Of a DNA stretch of 64,000 nucleotides, positions 1 through 7,465 are shown in pieces; position 1 is the stretch's first letter; each line of letters begins with the position of its first letter. The DNA lies in contig CP170191.1 in assembly GCA_042434945.1 (NCBI GenBank), positions 2,108,001-2,172,000 of the forward strand. The letters are read 5' to 3'. The translations under genes and the position numbers were made by a program. The notes beneath the pieces are model-generated. The model made no database searches and was not told the origin of the DNA. It saw nothing but the letters and a program-made list of their open reading frames with translations. Source of the stretch: Escherichia hormaechei_A. GTDB taxonomy: Bacteria > Pseudomonadota > Gammaproteobacteria > Enterobacterales > Enterobacteriaceae.

Positions 1-591
1 TGCCTGCCCCAGTTGGAAAATGCAGGTATGCTGCGCGCGCTGGATTTAAGCGCTGAAGAGAAAGCGGCTATTCGTTACCTGAGCTTCCTGACGCTGAAAC
101 CAACAATGTACATCGCCAACGTCAACGAAGACGGTTTTGAAAACAACCCATATCTTGACCAGGTGCGTGAAATCGCGGCGAAAGAAGGTTCTGTTGTGGT
201 TCCGGTTTGTGCTGCTGTTGAAGCAGACATTGCCGAACTGGACGACGAAGAACGTGACGAGTTTATGCAGGAGCTTGGGCTGGAAGAGCCGGGCCTGAAC
301 CGTGTGATCCGTGCCGGTTATAAACTGCTGAACCTGCAAACTTACTTCACCGCTGGGGTGAAAGAAGTGCGTGCATGGACCATTCCGGTTGGAGCAACCG
401 CGCCGCAGGCAGCGGGCAAAATCCATACTGATTTTGAAAAAGGCTTTATCCGTGCACAAACCATCTCGTTTGAAGATTTCATCACTTACAAAGGTGAACA
501 AGGCGCGAAAGAAGCAGGCAAAATGCGTGCAGAAGGTAAAGATTACATCGTGAAAGATGGCGATGTGATGAACTTCCTTTTCAACGTCTAA
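1..591 (+). CDS. ychF: YchF redox-regulated ATPase, C-terminal part (cut by window start)
   Basis: This is the last 196 codons of YchF, a universally conserved Obg-related P-loop protein that prefers ATP and binds ribosomes. The reading frame is open from base 1 and ends TAA at 589-591. It holds the end of the helical domain and the C-terminal TGS domain, and finishes with the family-typical MNFLFNV. The GTPase domain lies left of the window. An intact C-terminus followed by its own hairpin terminator shows this is the functional copy; two degraded copies of the same 3' end lie near 40 kb in the same orientation. The next gene is convergent and its stop codon lies inside the T-tract of the ychF terminator, which marks a sharp island boundary. 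Confidence 0.97.
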
Positions 592-647
592 AAGATAAAA
601 CGGCGCTTTGTGGGGATCTTCGGTGCCTCATAAAGAAGCTAAAATAT

Positions 648-676
648 AAAATCCACGCCAATGCGTGGATTTTTTT
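648..676. terminator. ychF terminator, probably bidirectional
   Basis: A perfect stem (AAATCCACGC / GCGTGGATTT) with a CAAT loop is followed by seven T on the plus strand. Read on the minus strand it also ends in a T-rich tract, so it can serve the convergent regulator gene whose stop codon is at 675-677. Near-identical hairpins recur at 38881-38910, 40302-40335 and 40771-40800. Confidence 0.85.
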
Positions 677-1223
677 ACACGTTAGATACTCGAGCCACCA
701 CGTTTACAGGCCTGTATCGGGAAGGCTCCCCTTCCCGCGGGCTCTCCGGGCAAAGGGCGGGCCAGTTATCCTTCCACACCCGCAGCAGCGAATAAAGCGT
801 GAGCGCATTACTGATGCCAAGCTTACCAAGAGCCTTTACCTTATGCGAGCTATAGGTTTTTCGGTTCATACAGCGCAACTTGGCCTTGTCATCAGCATCG
901 GTTTCTTCGCACATCACCCTAATCGCCCATTTCTCTCTCTCGGTTAAGTGCGGTCTACCCAGAGTATTAACCCGATAGCCAGACAGATAAAAGGCATATG
1001 TCTCCAGAGAAACATCACGCTTAAAATAAAAACTGCGGCAGTGCAGCAACGCGCTGTAAGGATCGAATATTTTGTTCCTTTGCAGTTCGCCAGAATCAAA
1101 AATATATGCCGAGCGCAACCCGGTATCAAAAATGACGAGATGGCGGGTATTCACAGCTGGCATCTCTTCCGCGATAACCTTCAGCCCCCTGATAAAATAG
1201 TTATCATTTGAAATAATTTGCAC
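675..1223 (-). CDS. LuxR-family helix-turn-helix transcriptional regulator
   Basis: This 182-residue protein has a C-terminal LuxR/FixJ-type DNA-binding domain at about residues 93-148: a TEREKWAIRVM start like the LTxRE of the family, then a recognition-helix region around SSHKVKALGKLGI. The N-terminal 90 residues look like the divergent receiver-like domain of CsgD/FimW-type regulators and show no clear phospho-acceptor pattern. It lies at the outer edge of the T3SS island, transcribed towards ychF, with only 73 bases between it and the end of the sip operon. It may control the T3SS or the fimbrial operon in the same island; that role is inferred from position only. Confidence 0.75.
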   Translation of the reverse strand: MQIISNDNYFIRGLKVIAEEMPAVNTRHLVIFDTGLRSAYIFDSGELQRNKIFDPYSALLHCRSFYFKRDVSLETYAFYLSGYRVNTLGRPHLTEREKWAIRVMCEETDADDKAKLRCMNRKTYSSHKVKALGKLGISNALTLYSLLRVWKDNWPALCPESPREGEPSRYRPVNVVARVSNV

Positions 1224-1253
1224 CTATCCGCCCGTTTCAAATTGCTGAATCAT

Positions 1254-1278
1254 AAAAAGGCGCACGCAGCGGCGCCTT
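1254..1278 (-). terminator. Terminator of the inv-spa-sip operon
   Basis: On the minus strand AAGGCGC pairs with GCGCCTT across an eight-base loop and is followed by TTTTT. It lies 19 bases beyond the stop codon of the last gene of the long minus-strand run (1297-2100), as expected of a rho-independent terminator. Confidence 0.75.
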
Positions 1279-1296
1279 GTGTTATTAAATCAAAGA

Positions 1297-2100
1297 CTAT
1301 CTGGAGCAATGCTCCATCAGGACAAACAAAGCGTCATTGCATTTCGCTGGATCACGCATATAGGCTTCAGGCGAAAAGATCTGCAGCGGCAATCCCGCGT
1401 TCGTTAGTACGGTGAGATTATAGGGCGACTTATTATCTACCCCTTTTGCATGGCAAATCTCTTTATATCGCTGAGGAACGGAAAGTAATGAGCAGAAAAT
1501 ATCGTAACGCTGTGCATCAGCGCCAAACCGGCTGGAGACCAGCGTTTGCACGGCCTGTGGATCCTCTTTGAATTTATTAAGACTCTCGATTTCTACCGCC
1601 GTGAGCTTATTTTCACCGACCGTTTCACCCAGCCAGCGCTTGACGCAAACCGCCGCGTTTGTGCCCGAAATATCACCGCTACGGATAGCATCCGCCATCT
1701 TTCCCGGCTGCTTCAGCGCGGCGTTGATCGTCCGAATTTTTTCCAGCTCGAGGCTTTCTCTGAACATACCCACCATATAATCAGGATCTTTATCCATGCG
1801 TTCCGTCATGGCCAGACGTAGCTCTTCAGCCGCAGTCGGTTGGATATTATTCAGTTTCGGGTTACCTGCGGCCTTACTCTTATTCGGCACAAGCGAGCTT
1901 ATCGCCGAGGCAACATGCCGCAGTCCGGACTGAACGGACCTGCCCATCGTTTCCAGCGAATTTGCAACACATTCCAGACAGGAAAGAAAGCCTCGCTTAA
2001 TCGTTCTCAGACCATCACTCACGGCGGTCGTCACGGAATGTAAAATGCTATGATCTATTTTTCTTGGCTCAAAGCCGGAGTTAATTGACATGGTCGCCAT
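1297..2100 (-). CDS. Unrecognised protein, candidate T3SS effector (sptP position)
   Basis: I do not recognise this 267-residue protein. It has no signal peptide or clear membrane segment. The N-terminal 70 residues are Ser/Thr-rich, polar and without strong structure (MATMSINSGFEPRK...), a composition common in T3SS secretion signals. The rest, from about residue 90, looks like a compact mostly helical domain with several Cys residues and ends CSR. It is the last gene of the sip operon, 65 bases after iacP, where Salmonella carries sicP-sptP. No catalytic Cys-X5-Arg of a tyrosine phosphatase and no SopE-type GAGA loop are visible, so it is not obviously SptP or SopE. Effector status is inferred from position. 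Confidence 0.6.
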   Translation of the reverse strand: MATMSINSGFEPRKIDHSILHSVTTAVSDGLRTIKRGFLSCLECVANSLETMGRSVQSGLRHVASAISSLVPNKSKAAGNPKLNNIQPTAAEELRLAMTERMDKDPDYMVGMFRESLELEKIRTINAALKQPGKMADAIRSGDISGTNAAVCVKRWLGETVGENKLTAVEIESLNKFKEDPQAVQTLVSSRFGADAQRYDIFCSLLSVPQRYKEICHAKGVDNKSPYNLTVLTNAGLPLQIFSPEAYMRDPAKCNDALFVLMEHCSR

Positions 2101-2165
2101 AAATATACCTTTAGTTAATGTGAAACGTCGCCACCAGGAGAAAGTGGCGACTGTGAAAAAAGAAA

Positions 2166-2414
2166 TCAGTGAATTGACGCCACGTGCGTGACAATATCCC
2201 CCACCGTCAGCTCGCTCGTTATTTCAGACTCATGAATCGCGACGCCAATTTCCTCAAGGCGCATAAGCAGATCGATTAGCTCAATCGAATCCATAAGCAG
2301 GTCATTCACAAGGCTATGGTGTAATGAAATATCCTTAGGCAGCACGCCGTTCACCTGGTAAATAAGGTTAGCGACCAACGATTCTGCATGGTTATCCACC
2401 ACCATATTACTCAT
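2166..2414 (-). CDS. iacP: IacP-like acyl carrier protein of the T3SS locus
   Basis: This 82-residue protein has the fold signature of acyl carrier proteins. The phosphopantetheine attachment serine sits in LLMDSIEL (about residues 39-46) and is followed by the acidic helix II. In Salmonella SPI-1 and Yersinia Ysa (AcpY) the homologue follows sipA and is reported to help secretion of translocators and effectors. Here it overlaps the upstream sipA-like gene by eight bases, which suggests translational coupling. The start at 2414 has GGAGAG seven bases upstream, inside the end of the sipA-like gene. Confidence 0.88.
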   Translation of the reverse strand: MSNMVVDNHAESLVANLIYQVNGVLPKDISLHHSLVNDLLMDSIELIDLLMRLEEIGVAIHESEITSELTVGDIVTHVASIH

Positions 2415-4524
2415 CGCCGTACTCTCCAGTCGGGTTCGTGTCCGTCACGCTGCCTTTTGTCGCGTCGCCACGGCGCACAGTGCCGGATGTCGACGCATCG
2501 GTATTCCTTGGAACGAAGGATTTTGGTTCAGGAACGTCAAAATTCCACTGGCTGCGCGTTCTAATCGTGGAGTACACATGGCCCGGGGCGGTGCTGCTGG
2601 TCGGTCGGGATACTCTCGCAGACGCTGGCTGTGCCCCGATCTTCTGGGCCTCTTCGAAATACCTGATCCGATCAGCGATGCTAAATGGATTTGCGGCATT
2701 CACCTGCGGCGACGGAATGCCTGACACATCCGCTGCGGCAGTCTGATGCCCGCCGCCCGGCTCTTCCGGCCTTGCTTCACGCACATCGCCAGCCTCGCGT
2801 GCACCACGGCGAGCGGCATTTTGTATGCGACCATCCGCTTCGTCCACGGACGAGGAGACTGGCGGCTCCTCTTGACCCAAATCGTTCAGGGTGACAAGTC
2901 CGGCAACGCTGGGCTCAGGCAAGTATGAAGACGTGACCTGTAGCGTCTGGCGAACCGTCGTTCCGGAGCGCAATACGTCACTGGTCGAACTCATGGATTT
3001 GTCCACGGGCTGCTGCGCCGCAGTTTGTCCGGGCGTCGGCGATGCTGTCGGACGAAGACCATTCACCGGCTTCAGGGTGGGGAACGCCTCCACTGGCTTA
3101 TTCATCGGCACAAAGTGATTTACCTTCACAGGGTCACGTCTGCTCCACTGGTTCAGCGTTCGCTCAGTGGTGTAGATCTGGGACGTTTTATTTTCACCGG
3201 CAGGAATGGTTGCTGCCGTTTGATTTGCTACGCTGCGCGTGGCAGTTGCCGACGGCTGCTCATCCTGTGGGCGAGTACGGGTCCCTTCCACTGGCGGCGC
3301 TGTTTCCGTCGCACGGCTAGAGACGTTCCGGGTCGAATCCGGGATCCGCTCATCCGGATCCTGCGCGCGTGCGCCTGTCCTCCGGGAATCAACGTCGTCA
3401 GCGCGCGTGTTCACGCTATCATCGACGGGCCGATCCTCGCTCTGCTGAGCGAAAGGCGGAATGACCTGAGGCTGTTCGGTTACGTTTTCTTGATTACCTA
3501 CCCTTACGCTTTCGATATGATCGATTACGCGTGAACCATAACAACCGTCGATGATGCGCCTGGCTAACTCATACTTTTCCTTCGGGCTAATGTTTAGCTT
3601 CTCGACGATTTCGAGCCTTCTGGTGTGGGGATCGACGACAGCAGGATTTCCACCCGGATACCCCGGGGCATTGGAAATGTCACCGTTGCGGTTCGAGTTA
3701 GAATTATTAATGTGAAGCGTTACGCCGCCCTTATCTGCTCCACCGTGAATATCGTATCTCCGGCCATCCGGCGTGGCTTTTACCGCTTCCGGCGTTGTCG
3801 CAGGCTTTTCGGGATGAGCATCAGCGGGCGGTGCATCGAAGTCATGCCTGATCAGCGCCTTTGAGACGGCCGCACATTCGTCTATCAGCATGCTCATGTT
3901 CTGAGTCAGCAATTCCCATGGCTTACCCGGCTCGCTCATCACATCCAGACGCCTGTTTAAAACGGTGCAGCAGGCATTTAGCTGTTCGTTAAACGTCTCT
4001 TTATCCTTTACGTCAATGCCCTGGCTTTCGTGATACTTGAGCCATGCCGGATAGCAGTACGTTTCCATAAAGTTATTAATGAACTTTTCACCTGAGCGCC
4101 GGGCAAATTTAGACACTAGGTCATCAAGCTGACCGGCGATTTTTTTCTCATCCTTCTCGCGCCCGGCCAGATTCGCCAGCTTGTTGCTTACGCTGTCAAG
4201 CTTTTCTTTATCCGCCGGCGTGCCGTGCTCCTTCACCTGTTCAGATATGAATCCGATAAGATCCCTTGCTCGCGTCCCGTTATAGGTCAGGCTGGCATTA
4301 TGCATATTGACCGGAACGCCTAATTGAATTTCAGAGCGCAGGGCGTCACGAGCAAGCGTTTCGTCATGAGGTTGAGTAATAAAATTCTCGCGCGCCGTGT
4401 TATTTACGTGCTTAAGCTTCGCAAGCACCTCGTGCTGCTGCATTGCATTTTTTGCCACCCCTTTGCTTTGCGCGTTTGGGCGTATTAATTCTATTTGTGA
4501 GAAACTTCGGGTAATTCCGCGCAT
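2407..4524 (-). CDS. sipA: SipA-like translocated effector, divergent, with repeated C-terminal motifs
   Basis: This 705-residue protein occupies the sipA position and is close to SipA in length (685 in Salmonella). Residues about 1-230 are helical and can be matched loosely to the SipA N-terminal region. An Asn-rich strand near residues 268-285 resembles the Asn/Ser/His-rich linker of SipA. The remainder is long, Pro/Ser/Thr/Arg-rich and probably disordered, and I see no match to the compact C-terminal actin-binding domain of SipA. Instead two copies of a motif ([IV]Y[ST]T.RT..QW, then FVP) lie at residues 449-473 and 649-672. A helical segment with ADRIRYFEEAQK is at 617-628. The likely chaperone is InvB. 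The family call is positional and moderate; the function of the C-terminal half is unknown. Confidence 0.65.
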   Translation of the reverse strand: MRGITRSFSQIELIRPNAQSKGVAKNAMQQHEVLAKLKHVNNTARENFITQPHDETLARDALRSEIQLGVPVNMHNASLTYNGTRARDLIGFISEQVKEHGTPADKEKLDSVSNKLANLAGREKDEKKIAGQLDDLVSKFARRSGEKFINNFMETYCYPAWLKYHESQGIDVKDKETFNEQLNACCTVLNRRLDVMSEPGKPWELLTQNMSMLIDECAAVSKALIRHDFDAPPADAHPEKPATTPEAVKATPDGRRYDIHGGADKGGVTLHINNSNSNRNGDISNAPGYPGGNPAVVDPHTRRLEIVEKLNISPKEKYELARRIIDGCYGSRVIDHIESVRVGNQENVTEQPQVIPPFAQQSEDRPVDDSVNTRADDVDSRRTGARAQDPDERIPDSTRNVSSRATETAPPVEGTRTRPQDEQPSATATRSVANQTAATIPAGENKTSQIYTTERTLNQWSRRDPVKVNHFVPMNKPVEAFPTLKPVNGLRPTASPTPGQTAAQQPVDKSMSSTSDVLRSGTTVRQTLQVTSSYLPEPSVAGLVTLNDLGQEEPPVSSSVDEADGRIQNAARRGAREAGDVREARPEEPGGGHQTAAADVSGIPSPQVNAANPFSIADRIRYFEEAQKIGAQPASARVSRPTSSTAPGHVYSTIRTRSQWNFDVPEPKSFVPRNTDASTSGTVRRGDATKGSVTDTNPTGEYGDE

Positions 4525-4544
4525 TCAGTTATTCTCCCAGAGAG

Positions 4545-4985
4545 TTATTTTTGAAATTTGACGCAGGGTAAAATACTTTGCAGCAACCCTTGCCAGAAAC
4601 GCTGAAAGGATGATTTAGGTTTTGAGCCACATTCCTGGACTTTATAATGATGAACTTCAGGGGGCGCGATAGATTCGCGCCACGTTTGTTCCGGCTGGGC
4701 ATGTGCCGAAAATAACTGCGCGGGGAAACGCTGCTGCGGAAACATCACCACGTTATGGGACTCACACTCTGCTGGCGGCAGTTTCGCACCGATGCAATAG
4801 CTAAGAACGCGTACCTCATTCCTCATCGTGTCTTCATTATCAGACCATGCGAGCGTTTCGGTGCTGATTGCAGCGCTAAATTTAAGACCGCCAATGCGGG
4901 CATAATATGCAGATGCGGTTTCACAAACACCCTGCCCCGGCAGGCATGAAAAAGTAGCATTAGAATAGACATTATTAACTGGCAT
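4545..4985 (-). CDS. Unrecognised protein between sipD and the sipA-like gene
   Basis: This 146-residue protein is not recognised. It begins MPVNNVYSNATFSC, has no membrane segment, and contains seven Cys residues and a basic tail (SKPKSSFQRFW...PCVKFQK). It sits in the sip operon 18 bases after sipD and 20 bases before the sipA-like gene, so it is very probably co-expressed with translocators and effectors. It could be a small effector or an accessory chaperone; it lacks the acidic, low-pI look of class I chaperones, which favours a secreted protein. Salmonella SPI-1 has no gene here. Confidence 0.55.
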   Translation of the reverse strand: MPVNNVYSNATFSCLPGQGVCETASAYYARIGGLKFSAAISTETLAWSDNEDTMRNEVRVLSYCIGAKLPPAECESHNVVMFPQQRFPAQLFSAHAQPEQTWRESIAPPEVHHYKVQECGSKPKSSFQRFWQGLLQSILPCVKFQK

Positions 4986-5003
4986 GGCTGTTCACCTGTT
5001 AAA

Positions 5004-6125
5004 TCATCCCAGTGCTTTAAGCACGTCTTTTGCACTGTCGGCCATTGAACTTATCGCACCGCTCAGCACTTTATTTAGGTTATCGAATGTGCTGTTGGCC
5101 TGCGTATATCGCTGGGCGAACGACTGCATGTTACTTTGCAGCCCGGTGCCGATGGCATTAAAGGAAGCCAGCCATGCCTGGTAGCTGGAGGTAGATACTT
5201 TTCCGCCGCCATCGCTTGGATAATAAGGACGGCCGTTATATTGATCGAGATTGAAGCTTATTTTGCCGCTGCCCTGGTCAACCTTAAAGGCAGGCTCAAG
5301 CGTGGCCGTCATGCTGGCCTTTTGCTCATCGGTCATTTTATCCCAGTTGGCGACGCTGCCGAGATCCATACCGTTAACGGCATTATTAAATTTATCGTAA
5401 CCCCCCTTCATCGTATTGTTATTGAAATCAACGTTATTACCATCCTCACCGGCCTTTACAGCATCAGCGCTGGCTTTCTGTACATACTCATTGTAGGCCT
5501 CATACATCTCCGTATATTTCTGCATCAGGCCAGCATAGAAATCGACGTAGTTCGTTCTGATATTTTTAATGGCCTCGGCCATCACCGCCCAGAGCTTGCT
5601 GTAGCTGGTATGAACGGAAATCTCGTTGTCACCAGTTCTGGCTTTTGCGGCCTCTTCAGCTTCGGCAATTTCCTGAAGTGAGGTTTGGATGGTCGCTTTG
5701 AGCTGGTTCTCAGAAAAGTTGGCCTTGATTCGGTTCTGCGCTATTTCATCTTTAATCGTACCCAGTGCGGCTGCCGTTTTATCAACCTGCTGGTACTTGG
5801 CGGAGATCATCTCCTCCACGGTGGCTGTCGTGCCAGCCTTGTCATTTGCCGCCTTTATCTCTGCCAGCGCGGCGCGCAGCTTGCTTTTGAGGAAAGTCTC
5901 ATCACTGGTCTCGAGACCGTGCTGCTGCAAAACTTTTCGAATATCCTCTAGCTGGTTATCACTTTCCGTCGACGTTAAGGCGGAAATGAGCTGTTTTAAT
6001 AACACCGTATTCAGTTCAGACGTTGATCCCACGCCGACTTCCGCGACCTGTGAAGCAGAAATCATGGGTGTTTCAACTACTAAAGGGCGAACGGGCGCAG
6101 TCGCGCTGCCGCTAACTGGAAGCAT
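5004..6125 (-). CDS. sipD: SipD/IpaD-type needle tip protein (SctA)
   Basis: This 373-residue hydrophilic protein matches the needle tip family that caps the SPI-1-type needle and controls insertion of the translocon pore. The C-terminal coiled-coil helix is diagnostic: YQAWLASFNA, then SNMQSFAQRY and ANSTFDNLNKVLS, ending in AKDVLKALG, much like the end of Salmonella SipD. The N-terminal half has long helices that would form the self-chaperoning hairpin. It is encoded third in the sipBCD order, 59 bases after sipC. Confidence 0.92.
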   Translation of the reverse strand: MLPVSGSATAPVRPLVVETPMISASQVAEVGVGSTSELNTVLLKQLISALTSTESDNQLEDIRKVLQQHGLETSDETFLKSKLRAALAEIKAANDKAGTTATVEEMISAKYQQVDKTAAALGTIKDEIAQNRIKANFSENQLKATIQTSLQEIAEAEEAAKARTGDNEISVHTSYSKLWAVMAEAIKNIRTNYVDFYAGLMQKYTEMYEAYNEYVQKASADAVKAGEDGNNVDFNNNTMKGGYDKFNNAVNGMDLGSVANWDKMTDEQKASMTATLEPAFKVDQGSGKISFNLDQYNGRPYYPSDGGGKVSTSSYQAWLASFNAIGTGLQSNMQSFAQRYTQANSTFDNLNKVLSGAISSMADSAKDVLKALG

Positions 6126-6184
6126 ATCTTTATATCCTTTACAAAAGTGGCGGGATAGCTCCCGCCGGGAAAGTAAGCCGATAA

Positions 6185-7417
6185 TTAACGCATGCGCTCG
6201 GCGATGGTTGACGCCGCGCTGTTGTTCGCATTGAGCACATTTTCAGCAGCCTGGCTAAGCGCCGCGCGAGTATCCGCCGCTTTTTTAGCCACTTCTTTAT
6301 GCGTATTGGCCAGTTCACTGTTCTGGTTGCCGTCGGCGCGGGCTAAATCTGCTTCACCCTGCATTTCGGCGGCGTTAACGTTATATGCCCCTTCGGTAAT
6401 ATTGCGGGTGGTATTCGCCAGCTGGTTGCCCAACTCGGTGACCACGCGAACTTTCTGCGTGTTGTTCTGAATTTCATTGTGTTTGAGATGCTTCTGCGAC
6501 GCAGAAAGCTGCTCTTCGCCCTGGGTTTTGCTCATGGTTTCTTTGACCTTGCTGTCCATGCGCTGTCCTTTCATGACCATGTTGTCGCCAGCGCTACCAA
6601 TGGCATTTTTCTGCTGGGTAACACCAAATTCCTGATTTTTCGCCACGGCAACGTTGTTTTTCAGCGATGCATTCTCTTTACGCAGCGCGTTAGTGGACGC
6701 CACCGCCATGCCGCCCTGTGCAACCGCAGCGGTTACGCCGCCCACGATGGCGCCATCACGACGCTCCTCGGCGGCTTCAATCCCTTTCTGCGCGCTGCGC
6801 GCCGTCGATTCGATAAAGCGGTTCGAGGCTTTCGCCGCCGACATATTCTGCGTATTTTCACTTTCCAGCAGCGCAACGGTCAGCTTATTGCTCAGGACGA
6901 TCTGACTCATCGGGCCAACGACGTTGATGAAGGTCGGCTTGACCGAATCGGCACCGGTAATATCCGTTCCGCCGGCAACCGTTGGCTGGGAGCGAGTCTG
7001 CCCCACCGCGTTGGTGGTGGTATTACCGGAGGTGTCAACAGCGCTTTTGCTTTCTGCCGCTTTATTATTGGGCTGGGTGATATTGGTCTGCGCCGCCATA
7101 GTGCTCGGCATAGCGGACGCCATACGTTCAGACTTATTCGCATCACCTTCCCCTGCGGCAGAAAGCGTTACGGTTGACATCGCGCTTTGGCTGTTAACAT
7201 CATTGCCACCGTTTCGCTGCGCCACGGCGGCGGCCTGAGCCTCATCGCGTCGGGCGCTTTGCATATCCATAACGGATGACAGCATGCCCTTTTCGCTGGC
7301 CCACTCGGACACGTTCTGCAGGCTCCGAGTTTCCGGCTTCGCATTTTCCGTCTTTTGACTTTCGGTGAAGTTAATTTGAACGGGACGTGCGGATACATTA
7401 GAAATAGATGTGGTCAT
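6185..7417 (-). CDS. sipC: SipC/IpaC-type translocator (SctB)
   Basis: At 410 residues it is the length of Salmonella SipC (409). One hydrophobic stretch around residues 207-230 (GGVTAAVAQGGMAVAST) is the expected single membrane segment, followed by a long coiled-coil and a C-terminal region rich in Ala/Asn/Glu ending TIAERMR. It would form the host-membrane pore with SipB and, in its relatives, also nucleates actin. It lies between sipB and sipD with short gaps (48 and 59 bases). Sequence similarity is weak outside the hydrophobic core, as is usual for this family. Confidence 0.85.
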   Translation of the reverse strand: MTTSISNVSARPVQINFTESQKTENAKPETRSLQNVSEWASEKGMLSSVMDMQSARRDEAQAAAVAQRNGGNDVNSQSAMSTVTLSAAGEGDANKSERMASAMPSTMAAQTNITQPNNKAAESKSAVDTSGNTTTNAVGQTRSQPTVAGGTDITGADSVKPTFINVVGPMSQIVLSNKLTVALLESENTQNMSAAKASNRFIESTARSAQKGIEAAEERRDGAIVGGVTAAVAQGGMAVASTNALRKENASLKNNVAVAKNQEFGVTQQKNAIGSAGDNMVMKGQRMDSKVKETMSKTQGEEQLSASQKHLKHNEIQNNTQKVRVVTELGNQLANTTRNITEGAYNVNAAEMQGEADLARADGNQNSELANTHKEVAKKAADTRAALSQAAENVLNANNSAASTIAERMR

Positions 7418-7465
7418 TGAATTAATTACTCCTGTTATGAATCGTTCTGTAAAAATGCACGTTGC

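Noticed and set aside
1297..2100. SptP or SopE homologue
   Set aside because: No Cys-X5-Arg phosphatase loop and no GAGA catalytic loop are visible.
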